This document shows, piece by piece, positions 1 to 10,821 of a stretch of DNA of 64,000 nucleotides. A program made the position numbers and the translations under genes. Every line of letters begins with the position of its first letter. The stretch's first letter is position 1. A model generated the notes under the pieces. The model saw nothing but the letters and a program-made list of their open reading frames with translations, made no database searches and had not been told where the DNA came from. Source of the DNA: Eulemur rufifrons. Lineage: Eukaryota > Chordata > Mammalia > Primates > Lemuridae. Location of the stretch: positions 30,342,738-30,406,737 of the forward strand of contig NC_090996.1 in assembly GCF_041146395.1 (NCBI RefSeq). The letters are read 5' to 3'.

Positions 1-700
1 CCTACCATACCCTCCAGAGGCAAATGCTGTGCTCGTATTTTTTCCCCATCATGGAATAGAGCTCTGTTCTAGAATTTCACAGGAATGAAACCATGGAGTA
101 TATCATGTTTCGTCTAATGCTTCTTTCACGCAGCATAATGTTTTCAGATTCATCTGTGTTGCATGTATCAGTAGGTTATTTCTTTTTATGGCCCTGTAGT
201 ATTCTGTTGTATGCGTATTCCACAATTTTCTTATCCATTCTCCTATTGATAGACACCTGGGATGTTTCTAGGTATCAGCTACTATGCATAAACCTTCTGT
301 GACTATTGTTTGAACAGGTCCTTTTTGCCAAACGTGTGTTTTCATTTATTTTGGGAAAATACTTAGAAAGGAAATTGTTGAGTCACAGGATAAGTACATT
401 TTAGTTTTGTAAGAGATTGCTAGCGTTTTTTCAAAGGAGTTATGTAAGCAATGTATTTCTAAAGCAACCGATAAGAGTTCCAGTTGCTCCACAATTTCAC
501 TAGCATTTGGTCTTGTCAATTTTGTTTTCTTCTTCTTCTTCTTTTTTTTTTTTTTTTAAATTTAGTCACTCTGGTGGGTGTGAAGAGATATTTCATGTAG
601 TTTTAGTTTTCATTTCCCTGATGACTAATGATGTTGGGCATTTTTCCTTTTTCTTTTGTATCTTTTAAAATTGCTGTCCCACTTTTAAATTGGGTTGTTT
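1..700 (-). mobile_element. L1M LINE 3' UTR fragment, antisense
   Basis: Reads as the reverse complement of an old mammalian L1 3' UTR. The landmarks are the antisense form of the ATGGAATACTA block (TATGGCCCTGTAGTATTCTG near 190), the 'opening of a new host site' phrase TTGATAGACACCTGGGATG near 247, and CCCTGATGACTAATGATGTT near 617. High divergence and a T-rich run at 541-557 fit an ancient, inactive copy. No ORF survives. Confidence 0.8.
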
Positions 701-711
701 GTCTATTATTT

Positions 712-885
712 TTTCTGGGTAGTGGATAAGGGCATGGGCTCTGGATTCAGTGAGTTCAGGGCTCACATACTGGCTCTTCTGCTTTTTGCTCATCTGCAAA
801 AAGAAGATAAATACTTGAACACAATTAATGGGGCTATTCGAGGATAGACGAGGCAATGCATTGCAAGCACAAGGCACAGGGCCTG
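712..885 (+). mobile_element. MIR SINE
   Basis: Matches the MIR order on the plus strand: 'GTGGATAAGGGCATGGGCTC', a GGGCTCACATACTGGCTC core, CTCATCTGCAAAAAGAAGATAAATAC, then GGCACAGGGCCTG. The core is tRNA-derived and ancient, and divergence is high. Confidence 0.75.
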
Positions 886-1117
886 GATTTTACTGTTGTT
901 ATTGCTGTTCGTGGTCATTGTGGCAAAACCCTGTGCTTGGAACTTTGCGAGGGCCTACTATATGTTTTTTGAGCCAAAAGGAGTTGAAATCATATCCAAG
1001 ATCCCGTCTCAAGACCCACGGACTTATACAATAATGATGAAAAAATTTCCCCCAGATGTCCAGACTTTAGAGGTTTCAAATATGTTCGCAGACCTGATTC
1101 CATTTCATTCTCACCAT

Positions 1118-1235
1118 CATCCTTTATGGTAGGTATTATTTTATAGATTAGGGACCTGAGGCTCAGAGAAGTGGAGTGACTTGCCCGAGGTCACAGAATG
1201 GCTTAGCCAAGGTCTATACCCAAGTGCTCAGACTC
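1118..1235 (-). mobile_element. MIR SINE fragment, antisense
   Basis: Antisense MIR signature: ATTTTATAGATTAGGGACC, GAGGCTCAGAGAAGTGGAG, TGACTTGCCCGAGGTCACAG. Both flanks are single-copy. Confidence 0.8.
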
Positions 1236-1504
1236 TGAGTCAAGCCTCAGTTGCTGTATATGCAAGGTGAAGGGGCTGGAGGCGGTGAATTCTGAAGCCT
1301 TTTTTTTTTTGCCCTGTGAGTTTGTATGCCTGGGAAAGAATGCGTTTCATGATGTGGGGACTTCCCTAGGACAGGCAAAGTCTTCATCCAAGTCAGGGGA
1401 GCAGGAGAAGCTCCCCAGATCTCTAAGGGCCAACCCCAGGTTTGGACACAGTGTCTTCTTAACCTCTGTTGGTTGGTTTGCCACTGACTCAGTGGCAGAA
1501 GCCT

Positions 1505-1625
1505 AGTCATTCATTCGTTCCTTCCTTCATTCAGGTTTTTTCGGAGTACCACGTACTAGGCATGGTGCCGGGTGATGGAAACTATGACAATGAACGAGAG
1601 AAATAAAGGACCCGCTCAGTATCTC
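1505..1625 (-). mobile_element. L2 LINE 3' end, antisense
   Basis: Antisense L2 terminus: a TTCATTC tandem (the L2 3' repeat), then ACTAGGCATGGTGCCGGGTG and a GAACGAGAGAAATAAAGGACC segment corresponding to the 'accent on accumulation' part of the L2 tail. Diverged and short. Confidence 0.65.
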
Positions 1626-1885
1626 CCCTAGCGGGAGGTAGTGGGTCGAGTGTTGACAGAAGATGCTTCCACAGGACTCTGGGGGTGCTGGCACCTCCCC
1701 TGCCTAAATTGATGAGAAAGTAGCAGGTAGAGCTGCCTTTCCCTAAGCTGAGGGCTCAGAGGAGGAGGGCAAGGTGACGTTTTCGTGAATCTGGGTTGCA
1801 ACTGCTCGGGTATAATGGCATCCTTTTGCACTTTTTTTTCGTTTATGTAGTTGACTGTCCTCCATGAGCTCTTTCATCGTCCCTC

Positions 1886-2215
1886 CTCCCAGTGTGCCAG
1901 ACACTGGGGATTCAACAATGAGCAAAACAAATGTTGTCCTTCCCTCCTGGAGCCTGTGATCTACAGGAGAGACTCGCAATGCTGTGGTCACATCACGTAT
2001 GTGTACTCACCACGACTGTGGTCAGAGCTGTAAGGATGCAGCACAGGTGCATGGGAGGGTCAGGAAAGGCTTCCCAGACAAAGGCACGTGTGACCTGAGC
2101 TCAGAGAGAGCAAGCCTTCTGGCGGGTCAACAGGGTGAAGAGAGGGAAGAACATTCCAGGCAGAGGGAACAGCAGGTGCTTCTGTGGCTGGAGGGATCAA
2201 AGACTTGAGGGATAT
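1886..2215 (-). mobile_element. L2 LINE 3' region, antisense
   Basis: Antisense L2: CAGTGTGCCAGACACTGGGG, then TCAACAATGAGCAAAACAAA, CTCCTGGAGCCTGTGATCTA, AGGAAAGGCTTCCCAGACAA and GAACATTCCAGGCAGAGGGA. The order agrees with the reverse complement of the L2 coding tail and 3' UTR. Overlapping ORFs here are chance. Confidence 0.85.
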
Positions 2216-2399
2216 CCCAGGTTATTCTTCTCTGTGTCCCTCGAGTGGACATCACACCTGGCACCCAGCAGGCACCTGAACCCAGCTCTTCTCTTCCCTC
2301 CTGCTGGGAAAATGAGAACACGGGGCACTATTTTGAAAGGGGAGGTAGGCTCATTTTGGGATAAGCCCATCAAATCTTCTCTCGTTCAATTTATACTAA

Positions 2400-2645
2400 T
2401 TAAAAATACTGATTGGTGTCATTTCTTGGCACTAACTCTATGCCAAGGACTGTGTCCAATATTTTTTACATATATTTGAAATCTTACAACAGTCCTCCAA
2501 GGAGTACAGTCCTCCTACCCCATTTTGCATATTGAGAAACTGAGACTCAAAGATGTGAGGTGAAGCCTTTAGTGGATCACAGCCAGGTAGTGGCTGCGCC
2601 GGGATTCAAGTCCACGTGTCTTCAAATCCCACGTGTCCTTTTCAC
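2400..2645 (-). mobile_element. MIR SINE, antisense
   Basis: Near full-length antisense MIR: CTATGCCAAGGACTGTGTCC, a CCCCATTTTGCATATTGAG core, AACTGAGACTCAAAGATG, CACAGCCAGGTAGTGGC and GCCGGGATTCAAGTCCACG. Confidence 0.85.
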
Positions 2646-2649
2646 CTGT

Positions 2650-3235
2650 CTCTTGCTGCCTGCACCTTGGCTGGAGAGTGGGGAGGAGGGGTGGGGTAGT
2701 GGTTCCAGTTAATCGGTTAATCTCCCCCAGTTAAATTTGGTGCAAATTGCTTCCTAATGAAAGCTGCCCAGCCACGAGCTCAGCGAGATCCTTTATGGAG
2801 TAACTGACAGCTAGAGATTGCCAATACCGAGTAATTAATATGGAGTAACGATGAGTGATAAGAGATGAAGATCTAAAGTGAACTATTAAACGACAATATC
2901 ATTTTCTTGTCTTCTCCCCTTATGCACACTGACAGGAAGAGAGTTGACAGGATAATTTTATAAAACTCCCTGACACTTCCTGTTAACTCCCCTCCATTAG
3001 CTTAGTATGATAATTGGCGAGAACAGACACATGGGAATAGGAAAGGCACTCTTGGAAGATGGAGCGGAGCCTCAAAATGGGACGTGGGACTCTTACGTCT
3101 CTTAGGGCTCTGAGTTCCAAAGCAAAGTCTGGATGGTGCACCTCACGCTGAGAATGCCTCTGGCAAGTCGAGGAGGAGAGAATGCACACACTTCGATCTC
3201 AAAAGCAGAGGGAAAAAGTGGACTTTCTGCCTCTG
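2650..3235. other. Single-copy block; conserved-element candidate at 2700-2960
   Basis: No repeat, RNA gene or convincing ORF seen. The 2700-2960 part is AT-rich and balanced. It holds GTTAATCGGTTAATC (2707-2721), GAGTAATTAATATGG (2830-2844) and GAACTATTAAACG (2880-2892), which are homeodomain-like TAAT/TTAA cores. Conservation is inferred from texture only. Confidence 0.4.
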
Positions 3236-3237
3236 AT

Positions 3238-3288
3238 CCTTCCTTCCTTCCTCCCTCCCTCCCTCCCTTCCTTCCTTCCCTTTCTCTT
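3238..3288. repeat. (CCTT)n/(CCCT)n microsatellite
   Basis: An uninterrupted pyrimidine tract: TTCC units passing into CTCC units and back to TTCC. It shifts motif in the middle. This is a likely length-variable locus. Confidence 0.95.
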
Positions 3289-3324
3289 TTCAATCAGGCT
3301 TTTCCCCTCACCATAGCAATTCAC

Positions 3325-3840
3325 TTCCCGTTGTGGATTGAATTGTGTTCTCTCAAAATATATGTTGAAGTCTTAAACCCCGCTACCTGTGAATGTGACC
3401 TCATTTGGCAGACGAGAATTCTGCCACTGACCCACTCATGCACCTGTGACCTCATTTGGAAATAGAGTCTTTGCAGGTGTAATGAAGAGGTAAGCTAAGA
3501 CGAAGTCATATTGGCATACGTTGGGCCCTTCGTCCAGTGTAACTGGTGTCATGAGAAGAGAAGAAACAGACGCACAGAGAGGAGAGAATGCCACGTGAGG
3601 ACAGATGCACAGAGGGGGGATGGCCGCGTGACAACGCAGGCAGAGACTGGAGTGACGCAGCTTCCAGCCAAGGGTCGCCCAGGACTGTCAACCACCACAA
3701 CAGGCTAGAAGAGGCGGCGTGACCCTGCTGACACCTTGATTTCAGACTTCTGCCCTCTCTGCGAGAATCAATATCTCTTGTCCCAAGCCGCTTTGTGTGT
3801 GGTGCTTTGTCACAGTACCCCTAGAAAACCAGGACGTTTT
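3325..3840 (+). mobile_element. MLT1-type LTR (ERVL-MaLR), solo
   Basis: Plus-strand MLT1 landmarks in order: GGATTGAATTGTGTTCTCTC, ATATGTTGAAGTCTTAAACC, GTGACCTCATTTGGAAATAG, AACTGGTGTCATGAGAAGAG, GCCACGTGAGGACAGATGC, CTGACACCTTGATTTCAGAC and a degraded GTGGTGCTTTGTCACAG end. No internal region adjoins, so it is a solo LTR. It carries an unusual internal duplication at about 3388-3466 (see findings). Confidence 0.85.
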
Positions 3841-4879
3841 CCTCAGGCGGAGTTTTCGTGGGACCCACACCGGGCTGGTGCTGCAGTCTTGGCTTGTTTG
3901 CCAACTTGGTTCTGAGGTTGGTCTCTTACCTACCTACGCAACCACCGCAAAAGTTTCCTACCCTTGAGGACATCTTCCAAATATCTCGAGGAGAAACTTC
4001 CAGGGGGCCACTGTGCTCGTGCCTTGTTAACAAACCAGGAAAAGGCTTTCTGAGTGCTCGGGACACATTTGTGACTTCCTTCCACCGAAGAGCTACCCTA
4101 AGGAAAAGCAAGCCCAGTGCTTCCTTCTTATTTTTTTGTGGAATTGCTTGATCTCGAAGTGGAGCAAATTTGCTCCTAAGTGTTCTGTCTCGGAAGCTCA
4201 AGAAAATCATCTTTTAGTTCCAAGGTGCAGGTCCCGGTTGTGGCTCTTCCTGTCTGGAGCCCGCCCGCCTCCAGCCGTCTCGACTCCAAACCGTTTGTGG
4301 GACAAGGCAAGGTTGTACCTTGTCTCTAGTCTTATTTATTAGCACATTACGACCACTAATCACAATTAAAAATAACGATGCCATCAAGATTATTCAAATC
4401 AGGGACAACCAATTTCAACTACCATTACTCGCAGATGGAATTATGGGTCTTGCTCTCTCTTCAGCACTTTTAAAGGACTCCTTCCGCCCCATTATTCCTC
4501 CAACCCCCATCAGACGCTTGAATTATACCGGGAATTAATACGTAAAGTCACTTCTAAATGAACTCTTGTTCTGCTACTTTTGCTTCTCCTGCCCTCGAGT
4601 CCCCTGTATCTCCCTCGGTAGCCTTCAAATTCAAGGCAGGGCATTCGGAGTCCAACATCTGGTATTGTTCCTGTAAACAACTTTTCTTTCCCCAGGTAGA
4701 TGCTTCTTGGGGTGAGTCAGTGCTTTGCTTGTCAGGGTCATTTGCATGGAAATGGCATTTTGCACTTGGTACTTCTATTACCTAGAATGTTTATTCTTAA
4801 AGCACCCAGGATGTCTTCATAATATCAGGTGCAGAAGACAAAGTCACCCTTTCTCTCTCTCTCTGCCTGTTTTTGGGGA
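3841..4879. other. Single-copy block; conserved-element candidate at 4320-4560
   Basis: No gene, RNA or repeat recognised over about 1 kb. Several ORFs of 60-97 codons are present on both strands but have no family features. The part at 4320-4560 holds ATTAGCACATTACGACCAC, AATTAAAAATAACGATG and GGAATTAATACGTAAAG, resembling developmental enhancers. CTCTCTCTCTCT occurs at 4853-4864. Confidence 0.35.
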
Positions 4880-5100
4880 AGGGAGTAGGACCTCCAGGGG
4901 AGCTTCTCTATAGAGGTGAAATGCCAGCTGAGACCTGAATGATGAGAAGAAAGGTGTTTTAAAGGAACTTGGCAGTTTAGGGCACAGGGAAGAACAAGGG
5001 TGCAGCCCATGATGGGTGGGGAACACACTTGCTATGTGTGAGAGGCAGAAAGAAGCGGGTTTGGCGGGGGCACCGTGACAGAGCCGGGCTGGCAGAAAAG
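4880..5100 (-). mobile_element. L2 LINE fragment, antisense
   Basis: GGTGAAATGCCAGCTGAGAC, CTGAATGATGAGAAGAAAGG and GGGCACAGGGAAGAACAAGG match the antisense L2 tail (the stretch normally reading GACATTTGAGCTGAGACCTGAATGA). Diverged, with unclear ends. Confidence 0.6.
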
Positions 5101-5771
5101 CCAGCCAGAGGGGTAAGCTGGGCAGGCTGTGCCGGACATTGCAGCACAAGCAGAACTTTTGATGCTGGTTCCTGGCATACAGAGTTGGAGAAATCATTGT
5201 CTGAAACAGACACACACATACAGGGACATCGTTCCTGCCGATGAGGGAACATGTACCAGCCCACCTGAGAAAAACTGTTCCTGTAGGGTGGAGGGGTGTT
5301 GATGGAAGGTCGCTTTGACTTCTTCCCTCTCCCCACCATCAACCACTTGCCGCATTCTTTGGTGGATATCAGTAGTGACTTCTGCTCTTGTTCCCTTCTC
5401 CCTGTACCTGCTGCCACTGCCCCCAAACCTGGGGCTGTGACAGTGACTCCCTATATCCTCCCATCTCTTTCAGCTTGTAGCTGTCATGTATTCCCAGTGC
5501 TTGGAAGGTAGGAGGTCAGGGAGCATGTGCCTCTCTGCACCTCTCCCCCCATGGACAATGTAATGGGATTGGCTCCGACTTGATATTTCAGTCCCACTGG
5601 GCTAGTGACGAATCCATCTTCCCAACATCTGAGCTCCCTCCGCACAAACACACGCTCCCCTCCCTGATTTCCAACCTCGTCTGATACTCTTTCCTCAGGC
5701 TGGATGGTTCAACCCCCTCCCACCCCATTTTCTGCCTATAAACTTTCATCTCATTTGTGATGTACAACAGA
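5101..5771. other. Single-copy stretch
   Basis: No gene or repeat I can name. Both-strand ORFs of 71-149 codons are present, but they are proline- and serine-rich with no motif, as expected by chance in CT-rich DNA. Confidence 0.3.
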
Positions 5772-5862
5772 AGGACAACAGGATTGGAAGCCAGAAGCCC
5801 TAGGTTTGAATTCTTGGTCTCTGTGAGTCTCAGTGTGGTCACCTATAAAGGGGACAGTGATA
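5772..5862 (+). mobile_element. MIR SINE fragment
   Basis: GGATTGGAAGCCAGAAGCCC, TAGGTTTGAATTCTTGG and GTCACCTATAAAGGGGACAG match the central and 3' MIR on the plus strand. Confidence 0.65.
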
Positions 5863-5863
5863 C

Positions 5864-6010
5864 TGTATCACTTAGGATGTTACTGGCTTCAGATGACAGA
5901 AAGCATAATTAAAAGTGGCTTGCACAAAAAATCTGGGGTGCAGTGGTTCCAGAGTTGCTTTACCAGCAGCTCAATGGTATCAAGTCACCAGGTTTTTATT
6001 TTTTTCTCTG
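5864..6010 (-). mobile_element. LTR-like fragment, antisense
   Basis: TGTATCACTTAGGATGTTAC, then CAGATGACAGAAAGC and AAAAGTGGCTTGCACAAAAA resemble the antisense 3' end of the ERVL-type LTRs whose sense ends read GAGTTGGGTTTCTGTC. Family uncertain. Confidence 0.4.
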
Positions 6011-6041
6011 TCCAAGAAGACTTAGATCTGCCACTTACAAA

Positions 6042-6260
6042 ATGTGTATCATAGTAGTTAAGCCTTGGGACTAAGTGACAGCCCATTTGGATTCGAGTCC
6101 CAGCTTTCCCCTTTCCCAGATGTGTGACCTCAAGAAGGTACTCAGCCTGTAAGAGCTTGTCTCTTCATCCATGAGGTGGGCACAGTGAAAACTTACCTCC
6201 TAGGGTAACTGTGGGCATCAGAAGAGATAAGTCACATGCAAAGCAGCTGCAGGGGGAATT
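6042..6260 (+). mobile_element. MIR SINE
   Basis: Full-length order: ATCATAGTAGTTAAGCCTTG, GGATTCGAGTCCCAGCTTTC, GATGTGTGACCTCAAGAAGG, CTTCATCCATGAGGTGGGC, CTCCTAGGGTAACTGTGGGC. Confidence 0.85.
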
Positions 6261-7289
6261 GTGAAGGGTGTCGACTATTTAAAGCCTGTTTCCTTTAATC
6301 CAATTCTAGCTGATCATGGGTTAGATTTTGAGATCCTCAACAACTGGAAATGGTGCACATTTCTCTGATTTCCCAGGACCCAGCATGCAGTTGATGCTCG
6401 ATTAATGTCCTCCGACCTGAAGATAACTGTGTTGAATTTTGAAAGGTGCAGTGGAAGGGGAAGAATATTCCAAACAGAGCAGAAGCCCAACCACAAAGTG
6501 ATTATAAACAGTGTCGGCTTCTCTGGCAATAACCTCGCCAAACCTAACATCATTTTCTTCAGCTCACTGTTCCCTAGCCCAAGCCTTTCCGGCGTTTATT
6601 GCTCCTAGGAGTGCAAAGATGAGACAAGGCTGCCACTCAGCCGCAGTCTATGAGGACTGACACTGCACTTTCCCTTAATCACCTGCCTTCCCGCCTCGCC
6701 TACTTGCTGCTTTTCAAAATTTTACTTTAACGTGATCAATATCACAAAATCCAATAAAGAAAAAAATTTAAAATTAGAAATTTATTAGAAGAAAAGGAGC
6801 AAGTAACAAAATATCAGGAAAGGAAGGTCTGTTGGATCAGGGGCCCCAGAGGCAGATGAGCTCCATGTCTGATCACACCAGGCGGAAACGCGGAAACCTT
6901 CCAGTGGAAGAAGCACAGGGAAGAGGTCACTATGGTGCCATCGTCTTTTCTGGAGTAAATTCTTTTTGCACTTGGCAGCCTGGGAGTCCCCTTCTCCTTC
7001 CAGAGTATCAAACTGAGGTCTACGCATTTTCTTTCCTTCTTTATTTTAATATTATATAAGTGAGATCAATAATTCTTCTGAATAAAATCCAAGCCTTTCA
7101 TACGACACGAGAGGAACTCTTTCTCTGGCCTCAGTGTCCACCAATTTTGTATGCTCAGCACACGCACCAGCCATAGCGAGCTGTTCTCTCTCCCGTCTGC
7201 CTCCCGCATTTGTTGACACCTTGGAAATGGAACACATTTCTCAGTACCTTCCCCAGGTGCGTGTTCGTGCGTGCACGCACACACGCTCT
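6261..7289. other. Mostly single-copy; weak L2 trace
   Basis: A short antisense L2-like trace lies at 6430-6515 (GGAAGAATATTCCAAACAGA). The rest is unassigned. A minus-strand ORF of 80 codons (6785-7027) ends just before an AATAAA on that strand, but it has no family match or splice context. I regard it as chance. Confidence 0.35.
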
Positions 7290-7590
7290 TAGATCTGGCT
7301 AATTCCATCTCATCCTTCAAATCTCTGCTCGGATGTCACTTTCTCTGGGAAGCCTCCTGTATTCTCTCCCGTATGCATAGGAGCCTCACTGTGTGCTTCA
7401 ACCACCCCGCCCCACGCCGGTTTACTCCTGTTGTAGCAGATTTAGGACATTGCACAATGATTGTCTTTTGCTTTCCTACCAGCTAAGTCCCTCCAGGACA
7501 GGGGCTGTATTTTATCCTTCTTCACATCTCCAGCACCTAACACAAGGGGCAGAGTTTAGCAGGAGTCGATGAACATTTGTCGAATGAATG
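7290..7590 (+). mobile_element. L2 LINE 3' end
   Basis: Plus-strand L2 tail: CATCCTTCAAATCTCTGCTC, GGATGTCACTTTCTCTGGGA, AGTCCCTCCAGGACAGGGGC, CATCTCCAGCACCTAACAC, then the terminal GAATGAATGAATGA repeat that marks the exact L2 3' end. Confidence 0.9.
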
Positions 7591-7715
7591 AATGATGTCA
7601 TTGGTCGTGGGGTGGCGGTGGCTATGGGGCAATCTCTCTGAGGACACCACCTCAGGGTTATGTCCAAGACGGAATCTGAACAAGAAGGTGCCGCCTCCCT
7701 CTGACGTTGCCCCCA

Positions 7716-7845
7716 GTCATTCAGTCTTCCATTTCCTTCATGACATGGGTTTTGAGTGCCTGCTCCGTGGCACGTGCCGCGCCAGGTCTCAGGGATGTAG
7801 CAAACAACACAGATTCAGTGCCGGGCTTCACAGAACTGAAAATCC
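7716..7845 (-). mobile_element. L2 LINE 3' end, antisense
   Basis: GTCATTCAGTC, TTGAGTGCCTGCTCCGTGGC, GGTCTCAGGGATGTAGCAAA and CAACACAGATTCAGTGCC match the antisense L2 terminus. It lies about 125 bp from the plus-strand L2 at 7290-7590, so the two L2 3' ends point at each other. Confidence 0.8.
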
Positions 7846-7998
7846 AGGGGCCTCATTTTGAAGACTGGTTTCTGTTCATTACTGCAGGGCCAGTGTCTGT
7901 CATCATTTTTGGCCATTCAATAAATATGTCCAATGAAATAAAAAAAGAGACAGTTTCAGGGCATACACATATCAGAGTGGGTTTATACAGAAAAAAGC

Positions 7999-8018
7999 AA
8001 ATTTTTTTTTTTTTTTTC
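7999..8018. repeat. Poly-T tract
   Basis: An almost pure run of T inside single-copy sequence (7846-8110). No SINE is attached on either side. It could be an orphan A-tail. Confidence 0.8.
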
Positions 8019-8111
8019 CCACCTAGAGGAAGAGTGAGAGTTTCCAAGGGAGAGCCAGGGCATGTCCAGGGACACAGGTGTGGGGGCAGCAGGGTCGTTG
8101 TGGTTGCACTG

Positions 8112-8310
8112 CTGGGTCTACCCGGGTTCAAATGCCGTCTCCAGCCCTGTGTTGTCTTTGACGCTCATTTTAGCCTCATTAGACCTCTGTTTCTGGATCT
8201 GGAAAATGAGGATAACAGAATTAACCTCATCCAATTCTTGTGAAAATTCAATGAACTAATCAATAGAAAGCTTTCAGCCTAGAGGGGGTCATTTATTAAA
8301 TGTTAGCTTA
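8112..8310 (+). mobile_element. MIR SINE
   Basis: GGGTTCAAATGCCGTCTCCA, TTTCTGGATCTGGAAAATGA and GAAAATTCAATGAACTAATC follow the MIR order, ending near ATTTATTAAATGTTAGC. Confidence 0.75.
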
Positions 8311-8368
8311 TCATAATTGTGAGTCGAGGCTTAAAATGATACACTGCGCTTGGCAATGGCAGAAAGTG

Positions 8369-8369
<1 letters not shown>

Positions 8370-8400
<31 letters not shown>
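8370..8400. repeat. (GT)n microsatellite
   Basis: About 15 uninterrupted GT units. Likely polymorphic. Confidence 0.98.
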
Positions 8401-8403
<3 letters not shown>

Positions 8404-9784
8404 CATGGTGGTACCAGGGGGTGAGACTGGGAAGTTGGCAGGAGTCAAGCTTTGACGTTTGTGCTCCATGCTGGGGGCTTGGCTGGCCTCAGTGGGAAGC
8501 CGCCGGGGGCTGCACGTGGCGCAGGGCACGGTTACGCCTGCCCACATAAGGGATGAGGAGTGCCTTACCTTACCAGGTGGCAATAGGAATTCTTTCAGAG
8601 AAGGAAAACAAGAAGAGAGGGAAGGAGGAAAAAGAGACAGAAAGACGAAAGGAAGGAAACGAGGGCTGGGGAGAGAGGAAGAGCAGAGGACAGGCATGAA
8701 AAGTGGCTGGAGCTTCCATTTGGCGCCGGGCTCCAGGGCTCGCGTCTGGATTATCGAGGCGCCTCAGGGTGGGCCTAAGGGCTCCAGTTCCAGGAAGCTG
8801 TCGCTGTGATTCACAGGTCTCTGTCTCAGGGCCTGGTGGAATGGTGAAGAATGAACCCCACAGACAGGGCTCGGGGATGCACTCTTTGTCTCAGGACTCA
8901 CCCGAGGCTGCAGACCTCAAGTGCCAATCACCTGGGGTCAAATTGCAAGCTCGCCCGCCCCGGGATGAGCTTCGCAGCCTCTGGACATTCAGCTGAGCTT
9001 GCAAGAGCTGTCCTGGCAATGTCACAGCCCGGCTCATCAGCACAGCCCCCATCCCCCTTCCCTTCCGGCAGTAAATCCAAGGATATTTTTCTAGCTTTAA
9101 TTTATTTTTTAAAGTAGCTTTATGAGCCTGTTAATAAAAGGGAAACTTTTTCCTTGTCCGACTGTCACTCAGCCCCTGCTCTTCTTCTCTCGCTTGGGAA
9201 ACTCTGGTTCCTTTCTCCCCGCACATATAAAGGTTTATAGATCTCTGGTTCCCTACAACTCAGCCCCAAGTAGCTCCGGCCTGACAGTCTTCCGACATCA
9301 ACGTTGCTCTCCCCTCTACCGAGCTCCCGCCTGCACAGGGTCAGGCTGTGCTCCAGAATCAGACTGGCCGGGGCTGCCAGGAAGTTTCTCCTTCCTAGGA
9401 CACCTCCCTCCATCTTGGAGAGAGGCTTTGAAACCTTTACCCAGGCTGACAAGCAGCTTACACTTGTCAGACAGACCTGCTTCCCTGCTGAGCTGCGGCT
9501 CCTGGGCTGGAGTGTGAGAACGGGGTCTGTCTGGGCTCTTTGTACCCCCCTACCCTGTTCATTTAGTGAAGGATTATGGGAAGCATAGCTCTTTGTTCTG
9601 CTTCCAGGGTGGCTGCCTGGTGATCATTTCCCGAGCAGTGTGACCTCAGTGGGTACGTAAAGTAGCTGTGGGCCACGTCCATCCTCTGTGCGGGTTCTGC
9701 GCTCCTGATGCAGGTCTGTGACCGGTGGACTCAGGCTATCTGGCATTTCATTTAGCATAAGAAAAAACAGTGAGTTGGTCTAAA
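8401..9784. other. Single-copy, GC- and CpG-richer block
   Basis: No gene or transposon recognised. 8490-8960 has about 21 CpGs by eye in 460 bp, clearly more than its surroundings but short of a classical CpG island. A purine-rich GGAA/GAAA stretch sits at 8595-8690. Several ORFs of 65-131 codons exist on both strands with no motif. 9090-9130 is an AT-rich patch. Confidence 0.4.
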
Positions 9785-10009
9785 TTGGGGTTTCACAACC
9801 TCAGCACTATTGACATCTTGGGCCTGATAATTCTTTGTTTTGTGTGGGGGGCTGTCCTGTGCATTGTAGGATGTTAGTAGCATCCCTGGCTTCTACCTGC
9901 TAGATACCAGCAGTACCCTCTCCTCCAGCTGTGACAACCAAAAATGTCCCCAGACATTGCCAAACATCCCTGGGTTGCCGGGAGGAATTACTTGCTGTTG
10001 AGAACCACG
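9785..10009. mobile_element. MER5A-type hAT-Charlie element
   Basis: Near full-length: GGTTTCACAACCTCAGCAC, TGACATCTTGGGCCTGATAA, GGGGGCTGTCCTGTGCATTG, GTGACAACCAAAAATGTCCC and a TTGAGAACCACGG terminus. Ends are inverted repeats. The flanks GGTCTAAA (9777-9784) and GGTCTAAG (10010-10017) look like the 8-bp target duplication of hAT insertions (7 of 8 match). Non-autonomous, no ORF. Confidence 0.88.
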
Positions 10010-10017
10010 GGTCTAAG

Positions 10018-10381
10018 GCATACGTTCTTGTTAAGGGTGGTGTCTCCCCCAACTGGGTCATGGTTGGTGCTTGGATGGCAAAAAATCCTATTCCTTTCAT
10101 GCATAAAGCACAGATCTGCATGCCACAGATGAACAGTGTATCGGTGGCGTTACAATTTCATGGGAGATGGTGATTAGGAGAAAAAAGTCTTTTAGGAGAG
10201 AGATAATGAAAAAAAGTTGAGAAATATTGCTCTAAAAGATAAAAATTGAAGCAAGTGCAGGTTTATTTTTCTATTTTTCTAGAGAGCCGTCTTCACCATA
10301 GAAATTCTCCCTCTACAGTTCTGAACTTGTGGAAGCTACATTGTTTTTACCCTAAATGTCATAATCAGAAGCTATATGAAT
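10018..10381. other. Single-copy stretch
   Basis: No gene or clear repeat. AGTTGAGAAATATTGCTCT near 10216 resembles a lone hAT terminal repeat. Confidence 0.3.
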
Positions 10382-10388
10382 AATGTCT

Positions 10389-10694
<306 letters not shown>

Positions 10695-10821
10695 CTATAC
10701 CCAAGTATCTTCTGATGTCACCAGGGTGTTTCATTGGTTAGATTTTACCTCCTTTCAAGTCAAGCTTGCTGATCCTGGCGTCTCCTTTGGTGGGGAGGGA
10801 GGGAGTGATAATTGATGGTCT

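Noticed and set aside
6785..7027. 80-codon minus-strand ORF followed by an AATAAA signal
   Set aside because: The polyadenylation-like signal is in an AT-rich tract. No homology, no acceptor site and no conserved frame; treated as chance.
7707..8243. 178-codon plus-strand ORF
   Set aside because: It reads antisense L2, then a poly-T run translated as phenylalanines, then a MIR. Fortuitous.
8490..8960. Possible CpG island
   Set aside because: CpG density is raised but below an island by eye, and no TATA, exon or repeat-linked promoter follows. Noted as composition only.
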